A stretch of DNA of 64,000 nt from Sphingobacterium sp. ML3W (GTDB lineage Bacteria; Bacteroidota; Bacteroidia; Sphingobacteriales; Sphingobacteriaceae). Positions 34,354 to 40,856 of the stretch are shown here, piece by piece. The notes beneath the pieces were generated by a model. The model saw nothing but the letters and a program-made list of their open reading frames with translations, was not told where the DNA came from and did no database searches. The position numbers were made by a program, and so were the translations under genes. Each line of letters opens with the position of its first letter. The stretch's first letter is position 1. The stretch covers positions 5,084,001-5,148,000 of the forward strand of contig NZ_CP107036.1 of the NCBI RefSeq assembly GCF_029542085.1. Reading direction: 5' to 3'.

Positions 34354-35844
34354 ATGTCACCAGTTATATTATTATCCTTTATTGTGATCTATTTTGCGGT
34401 TTTACTCGCAGTAGCACACTTCACCTCAAAAGGATCTTCCGACAACTCTACCTTCTTTGTCGCTAACCGAAATTCGAAATGGTATATGGTTGCCTTTGGG
34501 ATGATCGGTACTGCGCTTTCCGGTGTAACTTTTATTTCTGTTCCCGGTGCTGTTGGCGCTTCAGAATTTAGCTATTTTCAATTTGTGCTAGGTAATGCTG
34601 TTGGCTTTATCATCATTGCTTATGTATTGCTGCCACTTTACTACCGGATGAATCTGACCTCCATCTATACTTATCTGGAGGAACGTTTTGGGCATACAAC
34701 TTATAAAACCGGTGCTGCTATTTTTCTGATTTCGCGTACCATTGGTTCAGCCTTTCGTTTATATCTGGTTGCAATTGTCCTACAGCATTTTATTTTTGAT
34801 GCCTGGAATGTGCCTTTCGCGATTACAGTAGTGATCTGTCTGGTGCTTATCTGGCTATATACCAATAAGGGTGGCTTAAAGACGATTATTGTCACAGATA
34901 CCCTACAGACCACCTTTTTAGTGACTGCCGTTATTCTGTCGATCTATTTTATGGCTAAGGGATTGGACTTCGGGATCGTAGATACATTCGAAGCGGTTAA
35001 AGAAAGCAGCTATTCCAAAATCTTCTTCTGGGATGATTTTGTCGGCAGTAAAGCAAACTTTTGGAAGCAATTCTTGGGTGGAATTTTTGTGACTATTGCT
35101 ATGACGGGACTTGATCAGGACCTGATGCAAAAGAATCTGTCTATGGGAACGATCAAAGAAGCACAAAAGAATATGATTACATTCACAAGTGTATTTGTGG
35201 TGATCAATATTTTCTTTTTAGCGGTGGGAGCCCTGTTGTATATCTATGCGGCAAAAAATGGTATTGATGTGTCACAACTGGCGACACGCGACTACCTCTA
35301 TCCGGAGATTGCGTTGAACCACTTGGCTATTGTTCCGGCGATCATCTTTATGATGGGGCTTACTGCAGCGACATTTGCAACAACCGATAGTGCACTTACA
35401 GCATTGACAACTTCGTTCTGTGTGGATTTCCTGAACTTCAATAAAAAGGAAAATCCCAATGATCCCGCTCTCATCAAACAGCGTAATTATGTTCATTTTG
35501 GTTTTTCGATTGTGATGCTATTGGTGATACTCGTATTTAAGCTGATCAATGACGACTCGGTGGTGAATGCGATATTTACTGCGGCAAGCTACACCTATGG
35601 TCCATTGCTGGGATTGTTTGTTTTTGGAATCTTCACAAAATCTGCTGTTCGGGACAAAGCGGTGCCTTATATCTGTGTGCTTTCACCAACGATATTGTAT
35701 TTACTGAAAACCTATGTGATTGAGGTGTATACGCCTTATGTTATCGGGCTGGACCTGATTATCATCAATGGTTTTATCACTTTCTTGATGCTTTTGGTCA
35801 GTTCCCCTGGCAAGGCGAGTGAAAAGGCGCTTTCGCATAACTAA
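34354..35844 (+). CDS. Sodium:solute symporter family inner membrane transporter
   Basis: A 496-residue protein of the SSS family with about 13 transmembrane helices. Recognisable parts are the first helix PVILLSFIVIYFAVLLAVAH, the NSKWYMVAFGMIGTALSGVTF region (helix 2 and the sodium-site region), FLISRTIGSAFRLYLVA, GLDQDLMQKNLS and TAATFATTDSALTALTTSF (sodium site on helix 8-9). It lies 37 bases after murQ at the end of the operon, so the likely cargo is MurNAc, GlcNAc or a related amino sugar (inference); the MurNAc importer MurT of Tannerella forsythia is likewise encoded beside murQ. Confidence 0.88.
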   Translation: MSPVILLSFIVIYFAVLLAVAHFTSKGSSDNSTFFVANRNSKWYMVAFGMIGTALSGVTFISVPGAVGASEFSYFQFVLGNAVGFIIIAYVLLPLYYRMNLTSIYTYLEERFGHTTYKTGAAIFLISRTIGSAFRLYLVAIVLQHFIFDAWNVPFAITVVICLVLIWLYTNKGGLKTIIVTDTLQTTFLVTAVILSIYFMAKGLDFGIVDTFEAVKESSYSKIFFWDDFVGSKANFWKQFLGGIFVTIAMTGLDQDLMQKNLSMGTIKEAQKNMITFTSVFVVINIFFLAVGALLYIYAAKNGIDVSQLATRDYLYPEIALNHLAIVPAIIFMMGLTAATFATTDSALTALTTSFCVDFLNFNKKENPNDPALIKQRNYVHFGFSIVMLLVILVFKLINDDSVVNAIFTAASYTYGPLLGLFVFGIFTKSAVRDKAVPYICVLSPTILYLLKTYVIEVYTPYVIGLDLIIINGFITFLMLLVSSPGKASEKALSHN

Positions 35845-35858
35845 GCTGCGATATTTGA

Positions 35859-35890
35859 TTTGTACGTACAAAAAAATTAAGTTAAGTTTG
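35859..35890 (+). promoter_or_regulatory. Promoter of the purine nucleoside phosphorylase gene
   Basis: TTTG at 35859-35862, 20-base spacer, exact TAAGTTTG at 35883-35890. The expected transcription start is about 35895, 19 bases before the ATG. It lies across the inverted repeat described next. Confidence 0.65.
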
Positions 35891-35914
35891 AGATACTTAG
35901 TTTTTTTGTACGTA
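35863..35914. repeat. 20-bp inverted repeat spanning the PNP promoter and start codon
   Basis: Arms at 35863-35882 and 35895-35914 match at 19 of 20 positions (TACGTACAAAAAAA-T/C-TAAGT and its complement). The left arm fills the -33/-7 spacer; the right arm covers the 5' leader and ends in the A of the ATG. It may be an operator pair, an mRNA hairpin, or a terminator for the symporter operon (its T7 run is inside the right arm). Confidence 0.7.
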
Positions 35915-36729
35915 TGTATCATAGCATAAATGAGACTACGGAGTTTATCCGTAGAAAAATTGGAGATTTTACTCCAGAATTCGGTATCATCCTGGGTACT
36001 GGCTTAGGTAAATTGGTTGATGAGATTGAGATCGAATATCAGCTGATGTATTCCAATATTCCTAATTTCCCCATCTCTACAGTAGAATTCCATTCCGGTA
36101 AATTAATTTTTGGAAAATTAAATGGCAAGAATGTAGTTGCCATGCAAGGAAGACTCCATTATTATGAGGGGTATGATATGCAGCAGATTACTTTTCCTAT
36201 TCGGATCATGAAAGTGCTGGGCGTCAAAAAGCTCTTTGTGTCAAATGCAGCGGGATCCCTGAATCCAGATGTCAGGAATGGAGATCTGGGTATTATTGAA
36301 GATCATATCAATTTATTGCCCGACAATCCATTGCGTGGGCAAAACCTGACTGAATTTGGGCCTCGTTTTCCGGATATGAGTGAACCGTATAATCGTGTAA
36401 TGATTGAACAGGCACTTGAAATTGCAGCAAAGAACGGAATTACAGCACGAAAGGTTGTGTACGTCTCCTCACAGGGACCAAACCTGGAAACAAAAGCTGA
36501 ATACCGCTTCATGCGAATTATAGGTGGGGATGTAGTCGGCATGAGTACGGTGCCAGAGGTGATTGTTGCCAATCATATGGCTCTTCCGGTATTTGCAATC
36601 TCTGTTGTTACGGATGAGGGCTTTCACGATGTGTTAAAACCTGTGTCTTTGCAGGAAATCGTAGCTGTCGCTGAGAAAGCGGAACCTAAGATGACATTAA
36701 TTTTGAAAGAATTAATAGCTTTGCAGTAA
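35914..36729 (+). CDS. Purine-nucleoside phosphorylase
   Basis: A 271-residue cytosolic enzyme of the trimeric PNP family that phosphorolyses (deoxy)inosine and (deoxy)guanosine to base and pentose-1-phosphate. Landmarks are FGIILGTGLGKL (phosphate-binding Gly loop, 23-34), VEFHSGKLIFG, AMQGRLHYYEGYDM, KLFVSNAAGSLNPD, QGPNLETKAEYRFM with the Glu that binds the purine, and VVGMSTVPEV. The length and start (MYHSINETTEFI) fit the family. It has its own promoter within an inverted repeat. The Porin_10 gene starts 23 bases on, so the two may be co-transcribed. Confidence 0.93.
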   Translation: MYHSINETTEFIRRKIGDFTPEFGIILGTGLGKLVDEIEIEYQLMYSNIPNFPISTVEFHSGKLIFGKLNGKNVVAMQGRLHYYEGYDMQQITFPIRIMKVLGVKKLFVSNAAGSLNPDVRNGDLGIIEDHINLLPDNPLRGQNLTEFGPRFPDMSEPYNRVMIEQALEIAAKNGITARKVVYVSSQGPNLETKAEYRFMRIIGGDVVGMSTVPEVIVANHMALPVFAISVVTDEGFHDVLKPVSLQEIVAVAEKAEPKMTLILKELIALQ

Positions 36730-36752
36730 ATTTAGACTATATACAATTTTAG

Positions 36753-38822
36753 ATGAAGTTGATCGTACGCGTTTTAGCCGCACTGTGTGTCTTACTTGTT
36801 TGTTCCATGGATGTAATTGCGCAAAGCAAGGAGGAGTGGAGCAGCGCGTTGGATTCGGCGAGAGCCAAAGAAGATGGAAAAAAAGATTCGGTTATCCTGT
36901 CTGCAAAGTATATCCGTTATGCGACATTGGATATGCTAAAAAAAGGAACTTATACAAGGCAAATAGATACGTCACACCATAATTACCAATATTATAATCC
37001 CCAAAACACACCCTGGAATCCCAGTGTGAATCTAGGGTCGTATGGTCTTGCAACTCGCGACTTATTATTCCAACCCAAAAAGACAATTGGATTTCAGTCT
37101 GGATTCACTGCTTTGGAGCGTTATTTGTTGAACCCGGATTCTGTTCAATATTTTAGGGCTCGGGCGCGTTATTCCGAACTGTCAGCAGTAGGGTTCTTTT
37201 TCAATGATCAGGTCTTTAGGGCGCGGGTAGCACAGAATATCAATTCGCAATGGAATATGAATGTTGACTTTCATTCAACGAAAACAGATGGATTTTATCT
37301 TAATCAGAATTATTCGGATCTGAAGGCATCCATTGCATCGTGGTATGAGTCTAAAAATAACCGTTATAATTTATTGATCAACGCTGTTTTCAACCGCTTG
37401 GATGCAATGGAGAATGGCTCTACTGTTGAAGACCGTCCATTTGCTCCCGAAAATAAACAGTCTCCGGATCGGTTTCCTGTCAAATTTCAGGATGCTACTA
37501 ATGCGACCGTGCCGAGATCGAAATGGTGGGACAATTCGCTGTTCTTGCGTCAGTCGCTCTATGTCGGTCGGATTGATACTGTCGATAAGGGAAAGCCGAC
37601 CATGCAGATCTATCCGACAAACAGTATGGCGCATAACACCCGCATAAGAAGGCAGACCTATAACTTCTTCAAGAACATGAACGACCGGGCTGCTGCAATG
37701 CCTTACAATAATAAAGCATTTGCGCTGAACAATGATAAAACAGCGATCACTAATGTTTCCAATGAGTTTGAGTATAATTTCTTTCTGCGTGGCAAATCAA
37801 TTTTTAAAAATGAAGCTAAGCTGAACCTTGCTTTTCAGCATGATATGAACTGGGTGGAGCAGAGTCAGGTAGACTCATTGCGTTACTATAGCAATCAGGC
37901 CGCGTACCCTGAACCACTTAAGAAATTGCCAGATAGTACAACATTTGATCGTTTCTATCAAAATGGAATTGTCAAGGGTGAGCTAGGCTATAAATTTTCA
38001 GATCGGTTAGATTTCAGCTTAAAAGCCAATCAGATTGTTTTTGGCCATAATATAGGGGATTTCCTCTATGAAGCAAAGGCGGATATTTCCATGGGAGATA
38101 AAATCGGAAAGGTGACTCTTTCTGCCTATTCGCAGAACAAATCTCCTGAAATGATTTTTGAGAACCTGAACTATACTTATGGTAACTGGAATGATTTGGG
38201 GCTAAAAAAGACCAAAATTCAAAATGTGGCCTTTCAATATCGCAACCCTACATTGGGTTTTAATGGAAAGGTTGAGTATTTTCTGATGAATAACTATACT
38301 TATTTTGAAGAGCTGCCGAATCCGCAAAACGACCGTAGGAAGGATAAATGGATTAATCCCGCGCAACTGGGTAACGCCAATTTATTGAAAGTGAGTGTGG
38401 GTCAGAAATTTAAACTCAATCACTTTACACTTGATAACTTGGTGGTTTATCAAAAAACTGATCAACAGAGCGTATTGGCTATTCCTGAGGTTTATACTTG
38501 GCATAGTCTCTATTATAGCAATCTCTTTTATAAAGTCATTGATTATAGTATAGGTATTGATGCCAAATTTAATACTCCGTATGCCAATCCAAATTACTCG
38601 ATAGGAACAGGACAGTTTTATAACGCTTATCAGCAGATAGAATTTTCTACTTATCCGATTATGGACTTATGGATTACCGCCAATATACAGCGGGTCAATA
38701 TGTTTTTAAGTTATAATTTCCTAAATCAGAATTTCTACCCGAATGGTTATTATACTGTGCGACGTTATCCAATGAATACAGCCAACTTTAGATTTGGTAT
38801 TTCGTGGAAGTTCTACGATTAA
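36753..38822 (+). CDS. Putative outer membrane porin (Porin_10 family)
   Basis: A 689-residue exported beta-barrel protein. The signal peptide runs to VCSMDVIAQ (about residue 24). The Tyr/Asn/Phe-rich body has alternating strands; early motifs RQIDTSHHNYQYYNP and NLGSYGLATRDLLF are typical of the Bacteroidota 'putative porin' family. The C-terminus ends with an aromatic residue pattern, FGISWKFYD, expected for barrel insertion. The cargo is unknown; its position 23 bases after PNP recurs as a likely operon but gives no clear function. Confidence 0.8.
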   Translation: MKLIVRVLAALCVLLVCSMDVIAQSKEEWSSALDSARAKEDGKKDSVILSAKYIRYATLDMLKKGTYTRQIDTSHHNYQYYNPQNTPWNPSVNLGSYGLATRDLLFQPKKTIGFQSGFTALERYLLNPDSVQYFRARARYSELSAVGFFFNDQVFRARVAQNINSQWNMNVDFHSTKTDGFYLNQNYSDLKASIASWYESKNNRYNLLINAVFNRLDAMENGSTVEDRPFAPENKQSPDRFPVKFQDATNATVPRSKWWDNSLFLRQSLYVGRIDTVDKGKPTMQIYPTNSMAHNTRIRRQTYNFFKNMNDRAAAMPYNNKAFALNNDKTAITNVSNEFEYNFFLRGKSIFKNEAKLNLAFQHDMNWVEQSQVDSLRYYSNQAAYPEPLKKLPDSTTFDRFYQNGIVKGELGYKFSDRLDFSLKANQIVFGHNIGDFLYEAKADISMGDKIGKVTLSAYSQNKSPEMIFENLNYTYGNWNDLGLKKTKIQNVAFQYRNPTLGFNGKVEYFLMNNYTYFEELPNPQNDRRKDKWINPAQLGNANLLKVSVGQKFKLNHFTLDNLVVYQKTDQQSVLAIPEVYTWHSLYYSNLFYKVIDYSIGIDAKFNTPYANPNYSIGTGQFYNAYQQIEFSTYPIMDLWITANIQRVNMFLSYNFLNQNFYPNGYYTVRRYPMNTANFRFGISWKFYD

Positions 38823-38893
38823 TTGCCGTAAAAATTATGTGGGTGTTTTTTAGCTTGTTGCGGTTTTAAATGTAGAAAATCTTTGAAAATAAT

Positions 38894-38923
38894 TTTGAGA
38901 ATAGAATTTTTAAGCTATATTTG
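38894..38923 (+). promoter_or_regulatory. tRNA operon promoter
   Basis: TTTG at 38894-38897, 18-base spacer, exact TATATTTG at 38916-38923. The first tRNA begins 38 bases further on. A textbook Bacteroidota promoter. Confidence 0.8.
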
Positions 38924-38961
38924 CACACGCAATTAGGGAACGGCGTTCTTTAAAAAAGTAT

Positions 38962-39039
38962 GGAGGCTTAGCTCAGCTGGTTCAGAGCATCTGCCTTACA
39001 AGCAGAGGGTCACAGGTTCGAATCCTGTAGCCTCCACCA
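38962..39039 (+). tRNA. tRNA-Val (UAC), with encoded CCA
   Basis: The cloverleaf is complete: acceptor GGAGGCT/AGCCTCC, D stem GCTC/GAGC, anticodon stem TCTGC/GCAGA with loop CTTACAA (anticodon UAC), T stem ACAGG/CCTGT with TTCGAAT. Discriminator A at 39036 is followed by an encoded CCA (39037-39039). Confidence 0.95.
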
Positions 39040-39048
39040 TACAAAGTC

Positions 39049-39126
39049 GGAGAATTAGCTCAGCTGGTTCAGAGCATCTGCCTTACAAGCAGAGGGTCAC
39101 TGGTTCGAATCCAGTATTCTCCACCA
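39049..39126 (+). tRNA. tRNA-Val (UAC), variant acceptor stem, with encoded CCA
   Basis: Identical anticodon arm and D arm to its neighbours, but the acceptor stem is GGAGAAT/ATTCTCC and the T stem ACTGG/CCAGT, with all changes compensated on both sides. The discriminator A at 39123 is followed by CCA. It lies 9 bases after the first tRNA. Confidence 0.95.
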
Positions 39127-39135
39127 ATCCAAAAC

Positions 39136-39210
39136 GGAGGCTTAGCTCAGCTGGTTCAGAGCATCTGCCTTACAAGCAGAGGGTCACAGGTTCGAATCCT
39201 GTAGCCTCCA
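39136..39210 (+). tRNA. tRNA-Val (UAC), third copy, no encoded CCA
   Basis: The 75-base body is identical to the first tRNA, but the 3' end reads A-CAA, so CCA must be added by the nucleotidyltransferase. It is followed at once by a terminator-like hairpin. Confidence 0.95.
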
Positions 39211-39211
39211 C

Positions 39212-39239
39212 AAAGCATCATTAAATGGTGCTTTTTTTT
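39212..39239 (+). terminator. Hairpin with T8 run after the third tRNA
   Basis: AGCATCA-TTAAA-TGGTGCT stem (one G-U pair) followed by eight T. The fourth tRNA starts 6 bases beyond, so readthrough or processing must occur if it shares the promoter. Confidence 0.8.
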
Positions 39240-39244
39240 CGTTA

Positions 39245-39319
39245 GGGGGTTTAGCTCAGCTGGTTTAGAGCACTACCTCGACAAGGTAGGGGTCACTGGT
39301 TCGAACCCAGTAATCCCCA
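39245..39319 (+). tRNA. tRNA-Val (GAC)
   Basis: Acceptor GGGGGTT/AATCCCC (one G-U), D stem GCTC/GAGC, anticodon stem CTACC/GGTAG with loop TCGACAA (anticodon GAC), T stem ACTGG/CCAGT with TTCGAAC; no encoded CCA. The base 5' of the anticodon is C instead of the near-universal U33. Confidence 0.88.
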
Positions 39320-39329
39320 CAATAAAAAA

Positions 39330-39353
39330 AGCGTTCTTATGAACGCTTTTTTT
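39330..39353 (+). terminator. Terminator of the tRNA cluster
   Basis: AGCGTTC-TTAT-GAACGCT stem followed by T7, preceded by A7; it can work in both directions. Confidence 0.9.
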
Positions 39354-39429
39354 ATGCTGTTTAAAGGGGTTTCTATTTGCCCCATTAGTTTTTTTCTACT
39401 GTCGAAGCAGCAGACGCTTTAAATATTTA

Positions 39430-40626
39430 TTAATTACTGCCTGGATTTCCCCGTTTTTTACCCAACTTAAAGCCATAGCCTGTTGTCCATTCGATAAAGT
39501 CTGCTTTACCACCATGAGCCTTAATGGAAACTCCTGCAAAGAAATCTTTATACACTTTATAGCGTACACCTGCTCTTAGATATACGGGTGTACTTTCACC
39601 ATTGAATTTATTACGGTGTAAGTATACACCGACATTGCCATTGATATATAGTCTTGAATTTAACACGTGATCGATGTAGAAGGCTGGTCCATAGGAAAAT
39701 AATGCTGAAAATTTACCTGATTTATCACCAGCAATGTTCTCGTCATTACCACTTGCTGAATAGAATGCGTCCATTCCAGCGCCAAGACGCCATTTGTATC
39801 CGAAATGTTTGCTATAATAGGCCCCTAGGGTTGATTTGAAGTATTGACCATCATGCTCTCGATCGATCTGTTTAAATCCAAAAGCATAGTTGAAATGTAG
39901 TTCCTCCGTTTCTTCCATTTTTGGGACAGCACGTTTTCTGAAATCAAATGGTTTGCTCGTCGGCGTATAAGAAACAGACAAGCTCAATGGAAGTAGGTTT
40001 ATTCCTGTGTTTGGCAAAGCCAATGCACCATTGCTGAAATGGTGGAACGCTACACCGGCACCGACCTGGAATTTCTGGCTTAATCGATAGTTTGCCTGAA
40101 GCCCAAAATCGATAAATACATTGTTTTTGCTTCCAATAAGGAGGTTAAAAGGGTTTTCTTGTTCGTTGTAAGGGTTGAATCTGCCGGAAAGCCCCAATGC
40201 AATCCGGTAGTTGAAGTTCCATCGGCTGTTGACTTTCGGTTTTATAGGAATCGCTACGAATCCATAAAATGCAAAGGGCTGGCCCAGGTGTTCTTGGCCA
40301 AAAGTACTGCTATAGATGCCGACACCGTAAATGGGGTAGTTATATATTTCGTTATAAATGCTTTTTAACGAATCCTGAAATTGTGTTTGGAAGCCAATGC
40401 GGAAGTTAAGACCGCTGTAATAGGAGTCTTCCAGGGTTTGCTTTGAACGTTCGTTAAATTTGAGTTCGCCACCACTTTCATGCTCAAGTTGAAATATTAA
40501 CCTTGTTTTTGCGGGAGTACGGTTGTTTGATGTGTCTTTCTGATTTTCTATTCTGGGAGTGACCTGCGCATTTGTATGAAAGGAAAGAAGCGCGAAGATC
40601 ACAAAAACAAGTATGCTTGATCTCAT
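39430..40626 (-). CDS. Acyloxyacyl hydrolase / PagL-like lipid A 3-O-deacylase
   Basis: A 398-residue exported barrel protein (signal peptide ends about residue 21, SFHTNAQ). At 195-212 it has FHHFSNGALALPNTGINLLP, matching the PagL active-site motif (His-x-Ser-Asn followed by Pro-Asn-x-Gly), where the His and Ser form the catalytic pair that removes an acyl chain from lipid A at the outer membrane. The remaining strands (NYRIALGLSGRFNP, KFQVGAGVAF, LPLSLSVSYT, RLYINGNVGVYL, YLRAGVRYKVYK) suggest a barrel larger than the 150-180-residue PagL. It stands alone, with its own promoter divergent from the M16 gene. The PagL identity rests on this motif and the strand pattern. Confidence 0.75.
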   Translation of the reverse strand: MRSSILVFVIFALLSFHTNAQVTPRIENQKDTSNNRTPAKTRLIFQLEHESGGELKFNERSKQTLEDSYYSGLNFRIGFQTQFQDSLKSIYNEIYNYPIYGVGIYSSTFGQEHLGQPFAFYGFVAIPIKPKVNSRWNFNYRIALGLSGRFNPYNEQENPFNLLIGSKNNVFIDFGLQANYRLSQKFQVGAGVAFHHFSNGALALPNTGINLLPLSLSVSYTPTSKPFDFRKRAVPKMEETEELHFNYAFGFKQIDREHDGQYFKSTLGAYYSKHFGYKWRLGAGMDAFYSASGNDENIAGDKSGKFSALFSYGPAFYIDHVLNSRLYINGNVGVYLHRNKFNGESTPVYLRAGVRYKVYKDFFAGVSIKAHGGKADFIEWTTGYGFKLGKKRGNPGSN

Positions 40627-40659
40627 GAAATAAAACGTTTGCGTTTTTTAAAATTTTTG

Positions 40660-40690
40660 CAAAAATAAGAATGATAAACCATTGTAACAA
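40660..40690 (-). promoter_or_regulatory. Promoter of the PagL-like gene
   Basis: On the minus strand, TTG (40690-40688), 20-base spacer, exact TATTTTTG (40667-40660); the ATG at 40626 lies about 30 bases downstream of the predicted start. Confidence 0.55.
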
Positions 40691-40804
40691 TATTCATTCA
40701 GCATATGGGAAATACAGATGACAAATTGCCGTATTTCAATTACAAAGAAGAAAGTGCAGCAGTAGTGGCTTGCAATAAATTGTTTTTATATCTACCTAAT
40801 TATA

Positions 40805-40835
40805 TTGCATATCCACAGCAATTTATCTAAGTTTG
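40805..40835 (+). promoter_or_regulatory. Promoter of the M16 peptidase gene
   Basis: TTG at 40805-40807, 20-base spacer, exact TAAGTTTG at 40828-40835. The ATG at 40857 is about 17 bases below the predicted start and is preceded by an A/G-rich AAAAGGAAAT. Confidence 0.6.
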
Positions 40836-40856
40836 AGCTGAAAAGAAAAAGGAAAT

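Noticed and set aside
38962..39319. Regularly spaced repeats that could suggest a CRISPR array
   Set aside because: The repeats are four tRNA-Val genes with full cloverleaf structure; no CRISPR repeats or cas genes are present.
39330..39353. Apparent match to the locus 12-bp element (GCGTTCTTATG)
   Set aside because: It is the stem of the tRNA cluster terminator and differs in the central T-run; the likeness is accidental.
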